From: Pseudomonadota bacterium
Lineage (GTDB): Bacteria; Pseudomonadota; Gammaproteobacteria; Xanthomonadales; Xanthomonadaceae
Direction: 5' to 3'
Length of the DNA stretch: 13,368 nucleotides
NCBI GenBank assembly: GCA_023388955.1
Contig: JAEWFH010000008.1
Span: 1-13,368, forward strand
The translations under genes were made by a program, and so were the position numbers. Below, one piece after another: positions 1 through 6,779 of the stretch. Positions within the stretch are counted from its first letter, which is position 1, and the number at the start of each line of letters is the position of its first letter. The notes under the pieces were generated by a model, which saw only the letters and a list, made by a program, of their open reading frames with translations, did no database searches and had not been told where the DNA came from.

Positions 1-20
1 AGTGCCCGAGGGAGCTGCAC

Positions 21-48
21 ATCATACCGCGGTTTTCGTGGCTGTCAA
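21..48 (-). promoter_or_regulatory. Strong sigma-70 promoter firing off the left edge (putative rrn promoter)
   Basis: On the minus strand a perfect -35 box TTGACA (43-48) is followed after 16 bases by TATGAT (21-26), five of six matches to the -10 consensus. Transcription would begin near position 12-15 and run leftward out of the window. The bases after the -10 box (GTGCAGC) are fairly GC-rich, as in growth-rate-controlled promoters. In Pseudomonas aeruginosa a 16S rRNA gene follows this tyrS in the same direction, so an rRNA operon just beyond the edge is the likeliest target. That target is inferred, because no rRNA sequence is visible here. Confidence 0.75.
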
Positions 49-62
49 CACCTTTCGTTGAC
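44..62. repeat. Inverted repeat GTCAAC-N7-GTTGAC over the -35 box
   Basis: Two perfect 6-base arms (44-49 and 57-62) are separated by seven bases. The left arm covers most of the -35 element of the leftward promoter. A dyad in this position could bind a dimeric regulator, or it could simply be a second -35-like element facing the other way; no matching -10 box is seen for the opposite direction. The function is unknown. Confidence 0.5.
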
Positions 63-80
63 CCCGTTTCCCGCCGCGTC

Positions 81-110
81 CCGCCGCTTCAGCCGAAGCC
101 TCCGTGGCGG
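81..110. other. Imperfect hairpin downstream of tyrS
   Basis: An inner stem GCTTC/GAAGC (86-90 with 95-99) has a four-base loop, and an outer stem CCGCC/GGCGG (81-85 with 106-110) closes it across a six-base bulge. It lies between the tyrS stop and the leftward promoter. It may help end tyrS transcription, but no run of T follows on either strand, so I do not call it an intrinsic terminator. Confidence 0.35.
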
Positions 111-125
111 GCCGCGCATTATGCA

Positions 126-152
126 CACGGCTTTCACGGGTGGGAAGCCGTG
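126..152. other. Hairpin just after the tyrS stop, possible weak terminator
   Basis: A perfect 8-base stem CACGGCTT/AAGCCGTG (126-133 with 145-152) encloses an 11-base loop, beginning 24 bases beyond the tyrS stop codon. The position suits a terminator or mRNA 3'-end stabiliser for tyrS. The U-tract expected of an intrinsic terminator is missing on the minus strand, so termination here would be weak or need a factor. Confidence 0.4.
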
Positions 153-175
153 GACTGCGAATTGAAAGCTCCCGT

Positions 176-1399
176 TCAGGAAGCGACCAGAAGGACCCTG
201 GCGAACGTGCGTTTGCCGACCTGCAGCACCCCCTCGAAGCCCGGCTGCAGCGTGCGCTGGCCGTCCTCGACCACCTCGCTGTCTATACGTACCGCGCGCT
301 CGCGCAACTTGCGGTTGGCTTCGGAGTTGCTCGGGGTGAGCCCGGCCGCGGTGAGTACGGCGGCGATCCGCAGTCCCTCGGCGGGAACCGGGACTTCCTG
401 CAGCGGCAGGGCGCTGGTGTCCCCCTGCCCGCGCACGGCGGCATTCCAACCGGCGACCGCGGCCTCCGCCGCCGCCGCGTCATGGAAGCGCGCCGCCAGC
501 TCCCGGGCCAGCCGCATCTTCAGGTCCCGCGGGTTCAGCACCCCGGCCTCGATCTCGCGGCGTGCCGCAGCCGCCGCGTCCGCGGTGATGTCGAAGCTGA
601 GCAGCTCGATCCACTTCCACATCAACTCGTCGCCGATCTTCATGGTCTTGGTGACGATGTCGATGGCCGGCTCGTCGATGCCAACGTAGTTGCCCAGCGA
701 CTTGCTCATCTTCTGGACGCCATCCAGGCCCTCCAGCAGCGGCATGGTCAGTACGACCTGAGGCTTCTGTCCGTGGTGTTCCTGCAGCCCCCGGCCCATG
801 AGCAGGTTGAACTTCTGGTCGGTCCCGCCCAGCTCGACATCCGCCTGCAGCGCCACCGAGTCATAGCCCTGCACCAGCGGGTAGAGGAACTCGTGGATGG
901 CGATCGGCTGGTGGGCGGCGTAGCGCTTGGCGAAATCGTCGCGCTCGAGCATCCGCGCCACGGTGTGCTGCCCGGCCAGGCGGATCATGTCGTCCGCGCC
1001 CATCTTCCCGAACCACTCGGAGTTGAAGCGCACCGTGGTCCGCGCCGGGTCGAGCACCTTGTAGACCTGGTCGGCATAGGTCTTCGCGTTGGCCAGGACC
1101 TGCTCCCGGTCCAGCGGCTTGCGGGTGGCGTTCTTCCCGGAGGGGTCACCGATCATCCCGGTGAAGTCACCGATCAGGAACACGACCTCGTGGCCGAGGT
1201 CCTGGAAGGTGCGCATCTTGTTGAGCAACACCGTGTGCCCAAGGTGGAGGTCCGGCGCGGTGGGGTCGAAGCCGGCCTTGATCCGGAGCGGGCGGCCGGT
1301 GGCCAGGCGCTCGGCGAGTTCCTCGCGCTTGAGGAGCTCGTCAGCCCCGCGCTCGATGAGGGCAAGGTCGGATCCGGCAGAAGCTGAATTGGGGGACAC
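176..1399 (-). CDS. tyrS: Tyrosyl-tRNA synthetase
   Basis: Class I aminoacyl-tRNA synthetase that charges tRNA-Tyr with tyrosine using ATP in the cytoplasm. The 407-residue product is full length for the shorter bacterial TyrS type (about 400 residues; the Escherichia coli type is 424). Visible signatures are HLGH (52-55), the form of the HIGH motif; the tyrosine-binding pocket region around GYDSVALQADVELGGTDQ (178-195); and KMSKS (230-234). A C-terminal S4-like RNA-binding domain spans about 345-405. The start is GTG at 1397-1399, with an AGGT ribosome-binding site about seven bases upstream; no ATG is nearby in frame. The gene is divergent from the M23 peptidase gene, with a 179-base gap. 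I see no convincing promoter for it. The tyrS / M23 / anmK neighbourhood is conserved in Pseudomonas. Identification is very secure. Confidence 0.97.
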   Translation of the reverse strand: MSPNSASAGSDLALIERGADELLKREELAERLATGRPLRIKAGFDPTAPDLHLGHTVLLNKMRTFQDLGHEVVFLIGDFTGMIGDPSGKNATRKPLDREQVLANAKTYADQVYKVLDPARTTVRFNSEWFGKMGADDMIRLAGQHTVARMLERDDFAKRYAAHQPIAIHEFLYPLVQGYDSVALQADVELGGTDQKFNLLMGRGLQEHHGQKPQVVLTMPLLEGLDGVQKMSKSLGNYVGIDEPAIDIVTKTMKIGDELMWKWIELLSFDITADAAAAARREIEAGVLNPRDLKMRLARELAARFHDAAAAEAAVAGWNAAVRGQGDTSALPLQEVPVPAEGLRIAAVLTAAGLTPSNSEANRKLRERAVRIDSEVVEDGQRTLQPGFEGVLQVGKRTFARVLLVAS

Positions 1400-1453
1400 G
1401 GGCGTACCTGTTAAGAAGATTGAACATTCGTGGTCACGTCATTGAATCCCGGC

Positions 1454-1472
1454 TGACCCCGGACCGGGGTCA
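1454..1472. promoter_or_regulatory. Perfect 19-base palindrome in the tyrS/M23 divergent region
   Basis: TGACCCCGGACCGGGGTCA reads the same on both strands around a single central base, giving 9-base arms. It lies 54 bases upstream of the tyrS start and about 30 bases upstream of the -35 box of the M23 gene. Placement between divergent genes suggests an operator, or a hairpin in the tyrS leader. No U-run follows on either side, and a terminator is not expected between divergent genes. The binding protein is unknown. Confidence 0.5.
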
Positions 1473-1502
1473 CGGAACGCAAAAGCCATGGCCTTCAAGG
1501 GT

Positions 1503-1531
1503 TTGACGCATACTCCTCGCGTCTCTATCGT
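1503..1531 (+). promoter_or_regulatory. Sigma-70 promoter of the M23 peptidase-anmK operon
   Basis: TTGACG (1503-1508, five of six consensus bases) is followed by a 17-base spacer and TATCGT (1526-1531, four of six). Transcription would start near 1538, giving a leader of about 40 bases before the ATG at 1579. The element is in the right place and orientation to drive the M23 gene and the closely spaced anmK. Confidence 0.65.
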
Positions 1532-1578
1532 ACCTTCCGCACGCCGCCTTCACATTGGTGGCCCAGGGGATTCTTTTG

Positions 1579-2991
1579 ATGACGTCTTCCGGAACCGGTC
1601 CCGACCGGCGTGAACGCCTGAAGCAATTGCGCGAAGCCGCCCTGCACCGACCGGTGCCGGCACACGACCACACCCACGGCTTCACCGGCCGCTGGTCGCG
1701 GCGACAGTGGGCGCAGGCCAGCCTGCTGGCCACCATGGCGGCACTGACCGCGGCGATCGTACCGGGCTTCGGCAACCTGCCGACCTCCCATGTGCACGCG
1801 CCCCACCTGTCCACCGCCCTGCCGTTGCCGCCGATGCCGGTGAGCGGGGTGGCTCCGGCGGTGGAGCAGTGGCAGTCGGTGCAGGTGCGCAAGGGCCAGA
1901 CCCTGGGCGCGCTGTTCCAGCAGATGGGCGTTTCGGCCAACGTGATGCACCGCATCCTGGAGCAGGATGGCGCGGAGAAGGCACTCACCCGCCTGCGGCC
2001 GGGCGCCACCCTGGACTTCCGGATCGACGCCGACGGCACGCTGCGGGGCTTCCGGTACCTGCGCGACCGCGACCACCGGGTCGAAGTGACCCTGGCCGAC
2101 GGCCAGGTCGAGCAGCAGGTCACCGAGTTGCCCAGCGAGATCCGCTCGCGCGCGGTCACCGGCGAAATCGGCACCTCGCTGTACGCCGCCGCGCGCAAGG
2201 CCGGGCTGTCGCCCTCGGCCATCGCGACGATGACCGACGAGATCTTCCAGTACGACATCGACTTCACCACCGCGCAGAAGGGCGACCGCTTCAGCGTCGT
2301 CTACGACGAGGTGTGGCGTGACGGCGAGCGCATCGGTACCGGCGGGATCCAGGCCGCCACCTTCACCACCGGCGGCAAGACCTATACCGGCCTGCGTTTC
2401 GAGCACGACGGCAAGGCGGGCTACTTCGACCTGGAGGGCCGCCCGCTGAAGAAGGCCTTCATCCGCATGCCGATCCCGTATGCGCGCGTGACCTCGGGCT
2501 TCAATCCCTCGCGCAAGCACCCGGTGCTGGGCACCACCCGCGCGCACCGCGGCGTCGACTACGGCGCGCGTACCGGCACCCCGATCATGGCCGCCGGCGA
2601 TGCCCGGGTGCAGTCCGTGGGCTGGCAGCGCGGCTACGGTCGTACCGTGGTCCTGGACCACGGCCGTGGCCACACCACCCTGTACGCGCACATGTCGCGC
2701 TTCGGAAACTTCAAGCGCGGCCAGCGCGTGAAGCAGGGCCAGACCATCGGCTACGTCGGGGCCAGCGGCCTGGCCACCGGTCCGCACCTGCATTACGAGT
2801 TCCGCGTCAACGGCGTGCACAAGAACCCGCTGGCCGTCACCCTGCCGCCGCCGGAGCCGCTGAAGGGCCAGGCGCTGGTTGCCTTCCGCGCCGCCACCGC
2901 TCCGACCCTGGCACGCCTGCAGCAGGTCGAGGACCGCGCCCGCTCGATCGCATCGACCGGGTCGAAGCAGGCACCGGACGACAAGGCCTGA
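1579..2991 (+). CDS. M23-family peptidoglycan DD-metalloendopeptidase (MepM/YebA-like)
   Basis: Membrane-anchored zinc endopeptidase predicted to cut peptide cross-links of peptidoglycan in the periplasm. In the 470-residue product a basic cytoplasmic N-terminus precedes one membrane segment (about 44-62). A proline-rich spacer follows, then a LysM/OapA-like domain (about 97-147, with VRKGQTLGALF). A middle domain leads to the M23 (LytM) catalytic domain at about 318-418. Zinc ligands are H323 and D327 in HRGVD and H405 in HLH; H371 and H403 fit the catalytic histidines. All key residues are present, so it should be active. I chose ATG 1579 because AGGGG lies nine bases upstream; TTG 1555, GTG 1558 and TTG 1576 are also in frame but less well supported. 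The anmK gene starts three bases after the stop, so the two are probably one operon linking wall cutting with recycling. Confidence 0.93.
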   Translation: MTSSGTGPDRRERLKQLREAALHRPVPAHDHTHGFTGRWSRRQWAQASLLATMAALTAAIVPGFGNLPTSHVHAPHLSTALPLPPMPVSGVAPAVEQWQSVQVRKGQTLGALFQQMGVSANVMHRILEQDGAEKALTRLRPGATLDFRIDADGTLRGFRYLRDRDHRVEVTLADGQVEQQVTELPSEIRSRAVTGEIGTSLYAAARKAGLSPSAIATMTDEIFQYDIDFTTAQKGDRFSVVYDEVWRDGERIGTGGIQAATFTTGGKTYTGLRFEHDGKAGYFDLEGRPLKKAFIRMPIPYARVTSGFNPSRKHPVLGTTRAHRGVDYGARTGTPIMAAGDARVQSVGWQRGYGRTVVLDHGRGHTTLYAHMSRFGNFKRGQRVKQGQTIGYVGASGLATGPHLHYEFRVNGVHKNPLAVTLPPPEPLKGQALVAFRAATAPTLARLQQVEDRARSIASTGSKQAPDDKA

Positions 2992-2994
2992 ACC

Positions 2995-4155
2995 ATGCCG
3001 TCCGCCGGGGGTAGCGCCCGCGGCAACGAACCGGAAGCGATGTTCGTCGGGCTGATGTCCGGCACCAGCGCCGACGGGATCGATGCGGCGCTGGTGGCGT
3101 TTGACACGGCCGATCGGTGTCGCCTGGTCCATGCCACGCATACGGCGTGGAGCCCGGAACTCCGGCGGGTCCTGCTGGAAATCGGCCAGCAACGGCTCGA
3201 ACCCTCCCTCGACACCCTCGGCACCCTGGACATCCAGGTGGCGGAGGCATTCGCCGCAGCGACGCTGTCGCTGCTGTCGGCGGCCCGCGTGCCGGCCACC
3301 GCGGTCACCGCGATCGGCTCGCACGGGCAGACCGTACGCCACCGCCCGGCGGGAGCCCGGCATGACGGGCATCACCCGTTCACCCTGCAGCTTGGCGACG
3401 GCAACGTCATCGCCGAGCGCACCGGCATCGCCACGGTGGCCGACTTCCGGCGCCGGGACGTCGCGGCCGGGGGCCAGGGCGCGCCCCTGCTGCCGGCCCT
3501 GCATGCCGCCTTGCTGGCCGATCCGGCCGAGTCCCGCGCGGTCCTCAACCTGGGCGGCATCGCCAACCTGACCCTGCTGCCGCCCAGTGGCGGCGCCGTG
3601 CGCGGCTTCGACACCGGCCCGGCCAACGCGCTGCTGGATGCCTGGTGCGAACGCCATAGCGGCCAGCCATTCGACCGCGACGCCGCCTGGGCCGCCGGCG
3701 GAGCCGTCCAGGCGCCCCTGCTGCAGCGCCTGCTCGACGAGCCCTGGTTCGCCCTGCCGCCGCCACGCAGCACGGGGCGCGAGCAGTTCCACCTGGACTG
3801 GCTGCAGGAACGCTTGTCGGGCGAGGCGCCGCGGGACGTGCAGGCCACGCTCCTGGAGCTGACCGTACGCACGGTGGTGGATGCGCTGGAGCGCGAACAG
3901 CCCGGGACCCGGCGCGTGCTGGTATGCGGTGGCGGTGTGCACAACCCGCTGCTGATGTCGCGGCTGCAGGCGTCGTTGCCGGGGGCCGTGGTGGAGTCCA
4001 CCGCCGCCCACGGCCTTGATCCCGATCAGGTCGAGGCGATGGGGTTCGCCTGGCTGGCACGGCGGACGGTCGCGGGGCTGGCGGGCAACCTGCCTGCGGT
4101 CACCGGTGCCCGCGGGCCGCGGGTACTCGGGGTGGTCTACCCCGCGGCGAGCTGA
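2995..4155 (+). CDS. anmK: Anhydro-N-acetylmuramic acid kinase
   Basis: Cytoplasmic kinase that opens the 1,6-anhydro ring of anhydroMurNAc and phosphorylates it to MurNAc-6-phosphate with ATP, a step in cell-wall recycling. The family opening GLMSGTSADGID lies at 19-30. SHGQTVRHR (109-117), the ADFRRRDVAAGGQGAP region (149-164) and LNLGGIANLT (184-193) follow. GFDTGPAN (204-211) holds the likely catalytic aspartate D206, and the ATP-site glycines CGGGVHNP lie at 311-318. Length (386) is usual for the family. ATG 2995 is three bases after the M23 stop with AAGG eight bases upstream. ATG 3040, which would begin MFVGLMSG, is also plausible and closer to typical family N-termini. The 3' end overlaps the end of the convergent small gene by 19 bases. 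AmpG, which imports the substrate, is encoded close by on the other strand. Confidence 0.95.
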   Translation: MPSAGGSARGNEPEAMFVGLMSGTSADGIDAALVAFDTADRCRLVHATHTAWSPELRRVLLEIGQQRLEPSLDTLGTLDIQVAEAFAAATLSLLSAARVPATAVTAIGSHGQTVRHRPAGARHDGHHPFTLQLGDGNVIAERTGIATVADFRRRDVAAGGQGAPLLPALHAALLADPAESRAVLNLGGIANLTLLPPSGGAVRGFDTGPANALLDAWCERHSGQPFDRDAAWAAGGAVQAPLLQRLLDEPWFALPPPRSTGREQFHLDWLQERLSGEAPRDVQATLLELTVRTVVDALEREQPGTRRVLVCGGGVHNPLLMSRLQASLPGAVVESTAAHGLDPDQVEAMGFAWLARRTVAGLAGNLPAVTGARGPRVLGVVYPAAS

Positions 4156-4421
4156 TCACGCTCATCGCTGTGGTCGCGGGCGCGGCCGATCAGCGAGAAG
4201 CCGGGATCATCCTCCATCCTTTCCATCGCCTCGATGGCGGCCTGCAGGGCCGCGGCGTCCCCGTTGTCGAAGCGCGGCATCGCCTCCGCCTCCGCGGCCA
4301 GCAGCCCACGCTCGACCAGTTGCCCCAGCGCGCGCTCCAGGCTCCAGCCACGGGACCCGGCGAACCGGCGCACCCGCTCCAGCAGCAGCGGTTCCAGTTC
4401 CAGTTGCACGTTCCAGCTCAT
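4137..4421 (-). CDS. Small ribbon-helix-helix-like protein of unknown function
   Basis: A 94-residue protein that I cannot assign to a named family. The start is ATG at 4419-4421, supported by a perfect AGGAGG (4430-4435) eight bases upstream; a start 14 codons earlier is open but has no such site. The N-terminus (VQLELEP, 5-11) looks like a beta strand. Two predicted helices follow (about 12-24 and 27-42), split by SRGWS, the pattern of a CopG/Arc-type ribbon-helix-helix DNA-binding fold. The C-terminal half is acidic and ends in a charged tail. No toxin-like partner is next to it. It lies 82 bases after ampG on the same strand, so it could be a distal operon member. Its last 19 bases overlap the end of anmK, tail to tail. 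The fold is inference from pattern only; that it is a real gene rests on the ribosome-binding site and placement. Confidence 0.7.
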   Translation of the reverse strand: MSWNVQLELEPLLLERVRRFAGSRGWSLERALGQLVERGLLAAEAEAMPRFDNGDAAALQAAIEAMERMEDDPGFSLIGRARDHSDERDQLAAG

Positions 4422-4503
4422 TCCTGCGCCCTCCTGCCCGCGAGGATATGCCGGCCGCGGCACCGCGCCAACCCGGGGCGACCCGGGGAGTGGCCCCGGC
4501 GGT

Positions 4504-5880
4504 TCAACCGGGCGGCCGCCGCGCGGCGAGCACCACGCAAAGCAGCACGGCGGGGATTCCCACCACGGCGGTCCCGGCGAAAAACAGCGAGTAGGCTTCC
4601 AGCAGCGTGCGGCCGCCCACCTCCAGCTGCTCCACCGCGACCCCCGACAGGCCCTTCAACACCTTGCCCAGCAAGGCATAGAACGAGCTCAGCAGGGCGT
4701 ACTGCGTTGCCGTGTAGCCGATGTTGGTCAGGCTCGACATGTAGCCCACCAGCGCGACGCCGGCGTAACCGCTGCAGAAGTTGTCGATCACCATCGCCGC
4801 GGTGAACACGCCGTCGTCGGCGCCATGCAGCGCCAGATAGCTGAAGGCCAGGTTGGACCCCGGGCCGAGCACCGCCCCGGCCAGCAGGGTGGTCCCGAAC
4901 CCGAAGCGCACCGCGCTGATTCCCGCGGCGGCCACCCCGAAGACGGTCGCGACCAGCCCGACCGAGCCACGGACCGCGCCCACGGTCTCCTTGTCGATGC
5001 CCAGGTCGGCATAGAACGGATTGGCCATCGGTCCCATCAGGAAGTCGGGCAGCCGGTACAGGCTGATCACCAGCAGCATCAACAGCGCCCAGCTGCCGTG
5101 CTGGCGGAAGAAGGCAACGAAGGGTCCGACCACCGCATCGAGCATGCCGCGTCCGCCCAGCAGCGGCACCGGCGAGGCGATGGCGGCAGCCGAGCCGGTG
5201 GCGGCCGGCTCGCGGGCGTACAGCGTGGCGAATACGCCGACCCCCATCAGTACCGCCATCAGGGTGTAGGACACCATCCAGCCGACCTGGGCGGCGATGA
5301 TCAGGATCAGCGCATCGGTCACCAGCAGTGCGCCGCGGTAGCCCAGCGTCGAGGTGGAGGTGAGCAGGCCCTGTTGTTCCGGGTTGTCCGCGGACTCGAT
5401 GCGCCACGCATCGATGACGATGTCCTGGGTCGCCGAGGCGAAGGCGACCACCAGCGCCAGTCCGCCGAACACCACCAGCTGATCGAGCCGGATTCCGGCC
5501 AGCAACACGGCGCCCTCGCCCGGCTGCACCAGCGCCATGCCGACCAGGGCCGCGGCGACCACGACCTGCGCCAGCATCATCCAGCCGCGGCGCCGCCCCA
5601 GCCAGCGCCCCAGCACCGGCGCGTCCAGCTTGTCGACCAGGGGCGCCCACAGGAACTTCAGCGAGTACGCCAGCCCGACCCAGGACAGGAAGCCGATGGT
5701 CGACAGTTCGATGCCGTTCTCGCGCATCCAGAAGCCGAGGGTGTTGCCCACCAGGTAGATCGGCATGCCGGAGCTGAAGCCCAGCAACAGCATCGCCAGC
5801 ACCTTGCGCTGGCGCAGGCTGGCCAACACGCCGCGCCAGCCCGGCGCGGGTGCAGGCACGGCGCCGGACTCAGCGCCCAT
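4504..5880 (-). CDS. ampG: AmpG-family muropeptide permease (MFS transporter)
   Basis: Inner-membrane major-facilitator protein that imports GlcNAc-anhydroMurNAc and its muropeptides for wall recycling, and thereby indirectly supplies the signals for beta-lactamase induction in species with AmpR. The product from ATG 5880 has 458 residues, with about 12-14 hydrophobic segments. AmpG signatures include LLLGFSSGMPIYLVGNTLGF near the N-terminus, the loop motif ATQDIVIDAWRIE, and YRLPDFLMGPMANPFY in the second half. ATG 5880 overlaps the end of the upstream nuclease gene by 11 bases (ATGGGCGCTGA), which favours translational coupling. An ATG 21 bases earlier (5901) is also in frame, and neither has a strong ribosome-binding site. 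The anmK gene for the next recycling step is the second gene downstream, on the opposite strand. Identification is secure; the exact start is less so. Confidence 0.92.
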   Translation of the reverse strand: MGAESGAVPAPAPGWRGVLASLRQRKVLAMLLLGFSSGMPIYLVGNTLGFWMRENGIELSTIGFLSWVGLAYSLKFLWAPLVDKLDAPVLGRWLGRRRGWMMLAQVVVAAALVGMALVQPGEGAVLLAGIRLDQLVVFGGLALVVAFASATQDIVIDAWRIESADNPEQQGLLTSTSTLGYRGALLVTDALILIIAAQVGWMVSYTLMAVLMGVGVFATLYAREPAATGSAAAIASPVPLLGGRGMLDAVVGPFVAFFRQHGSWALLMLLVISLYRLPDFLMGPMANPFYADLGIDKETVGAVRGSVGLVATVFGVAAAGISAVRFGFGTTLLAGAVLGPGSNLAFSYLALHGADDGVFTAAMVIDNFCSGYAGVALVGYMSSLTNIGYTATQYALLSSFYALLGKVLKGLSGVAVEQLEVGGRTLLEAYSLFFAGTAVVGIPAVLLCVVLAARRPPG

Positions 5881-6637
5881 AGTCGACCGTGAACGGTGCA
5901 TGGTCGGAGAAGCGCGGATCGCGCAGGATCGACCAGCGCTTGAGCCGCTCGGCCAGCGCCGGGGTCACCAGCTGGTAGTCGATCCGCCAGCCCACGTCCT
6001 TGGCGTAGGCCTGGCCGCGGTTGCTCCACCAGGTGTAGTCCTGGCCCTCCGGCTCCAGCGCGCGGTAGGCATCGATCCAGCCGTCACCGCACAGGGTGTT
6101 GAGCCACTCGCGCTCGGGCGGGGTGCAGCCGGAGTTCTTCTGGTTGGACTTCCAGTTGCGGATGTCCAGTTCGCTGCGGACGATGTTCCAGTCCCCGCAC
6201 AACACGTAGTCGCGGCCGCTGGCCAGCCACTCGTCGAGGATCGGCCGCAGCCAGTCCATGACCTCGAACTTGAAGCCCTGGCGCAGCTCGCCGGACGAGC
6301 CCGACGGGATGTAGAACGACACCACCGACAGGTTGCCGAAGCGCGCCTCGATGTAGCGCCCCTCCTCGTCGAATGGCTCCCAGCCCAGCGCGGTGCGGAC
6401 CTCGTCGGGCTCACGGCGGGTGTAGATCGCCACGCCGCTGTAGCCCTTCTTGGTGGTCGCATCGCGGAAGAACGCCTTGTAGCCGTCGACCACGAACTCC
6501 GGTGCGGCGAGCTGGTGTTCCTGGGCCTTGGTTTCCTGCATGCACAGGATGTCCGCGTCCTGCTCGCGGAACCAGTCGAAGAAGCCCTTGCGGGCCGCCG
6601 AACGGATCCCGTTGGCGTTGAAGCTGATGATGCGCAT
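5870..6637 (-). CDS. xthA: Exodeoxyribonuclease III (Crc-related, catalytically intact)
   Basis: AP endonuclease/3'-5' exonuclease of the exonuclease III family, acting in base excision repair. The 255-residue product begins MRIISFNANGIR, and the active-site set is complete: N7, E35 in CMQETK, Y109 in FYIPSG, D149 and N151 in GDWN, D220 in WRIDY, and D245/H246 in SDH. The in-frame open region extends 231 bases upstream, but that part is arginine-rich with no family similarity, so I start at ATG 6637. No strong ribosome-binding site is visible. Overall sequence, especially the LDIRNW...PPEREWL stretch (157-179), resembles Pseudomonas Crc, which is also beside pyrE. Crc lacks the catalytic residues kept here. 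The gene is divergent from pyrE (142-base gap) and overlaps ampG downstream. Confidence 0.93.
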   Translation of the reverse strand: MRIISFNANGIRSAARKGFFDWFREQDADILCMQETKAQEHQLAAPEFVVDGYKAFFRDATTKKGYSGVAIYTRREPDEVRTALGWEPFDEEGRYIEARFGNLSVVSFYIPSGSSGELRQGFKFEVMDWLRPILDEWLASGRDYVLCGDWNIVRSELDIRNWKSNQKNSGCTPPEREWLNTLCGDGWIDAYRALEPEGQDYTWWSNRGQAYAKDVGWRIDYQLVTPALAERLKRWSILRDPRFSDHAPFTVDYGR

Positions 6638-6779
6638 GTACTGCCGTCGTCTGCGAAAGGGGGAGTGCGGCGGCGCCGCGAAGGCAGGATAGCGCGCCAC
6701 TGGACCAGGCCGGTGGCCGGCCGGACCCATCGCCCCCCGGCCGGTATCATTCCTTCGACCCCACAGCCGGCCGATTGCC

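Noticed and set aside
104..1387. Open plus-strand frame of 427 codons opposite tyrS
   Set aside because: An antisense of tyrS, whose catalytic motifs are all intact.
1525..4011. Long open frame on the minus strand (828 codons) opposite the M23 and anmK genes
   Set aside because: A shadow of high GC: it lies opposite two well-identified genes, has low-complexity Gly/Arg/Ala composition and shows no recognisable domain.
4483..4499. CCGGGG/CCCCGG hairpin between ampG and the small gene as a terminator
   Set aside because: A six-base GC stem with no T-run; such stems are common by chance at this GC content.
4234..5892. Open plus-strand frame of 552 codons opposite ampG
   Set aside because: Histidine- and glutamine-rich translation typical of the antisense of a GC-rich membrane protein; no motif or ribosome-binding site.
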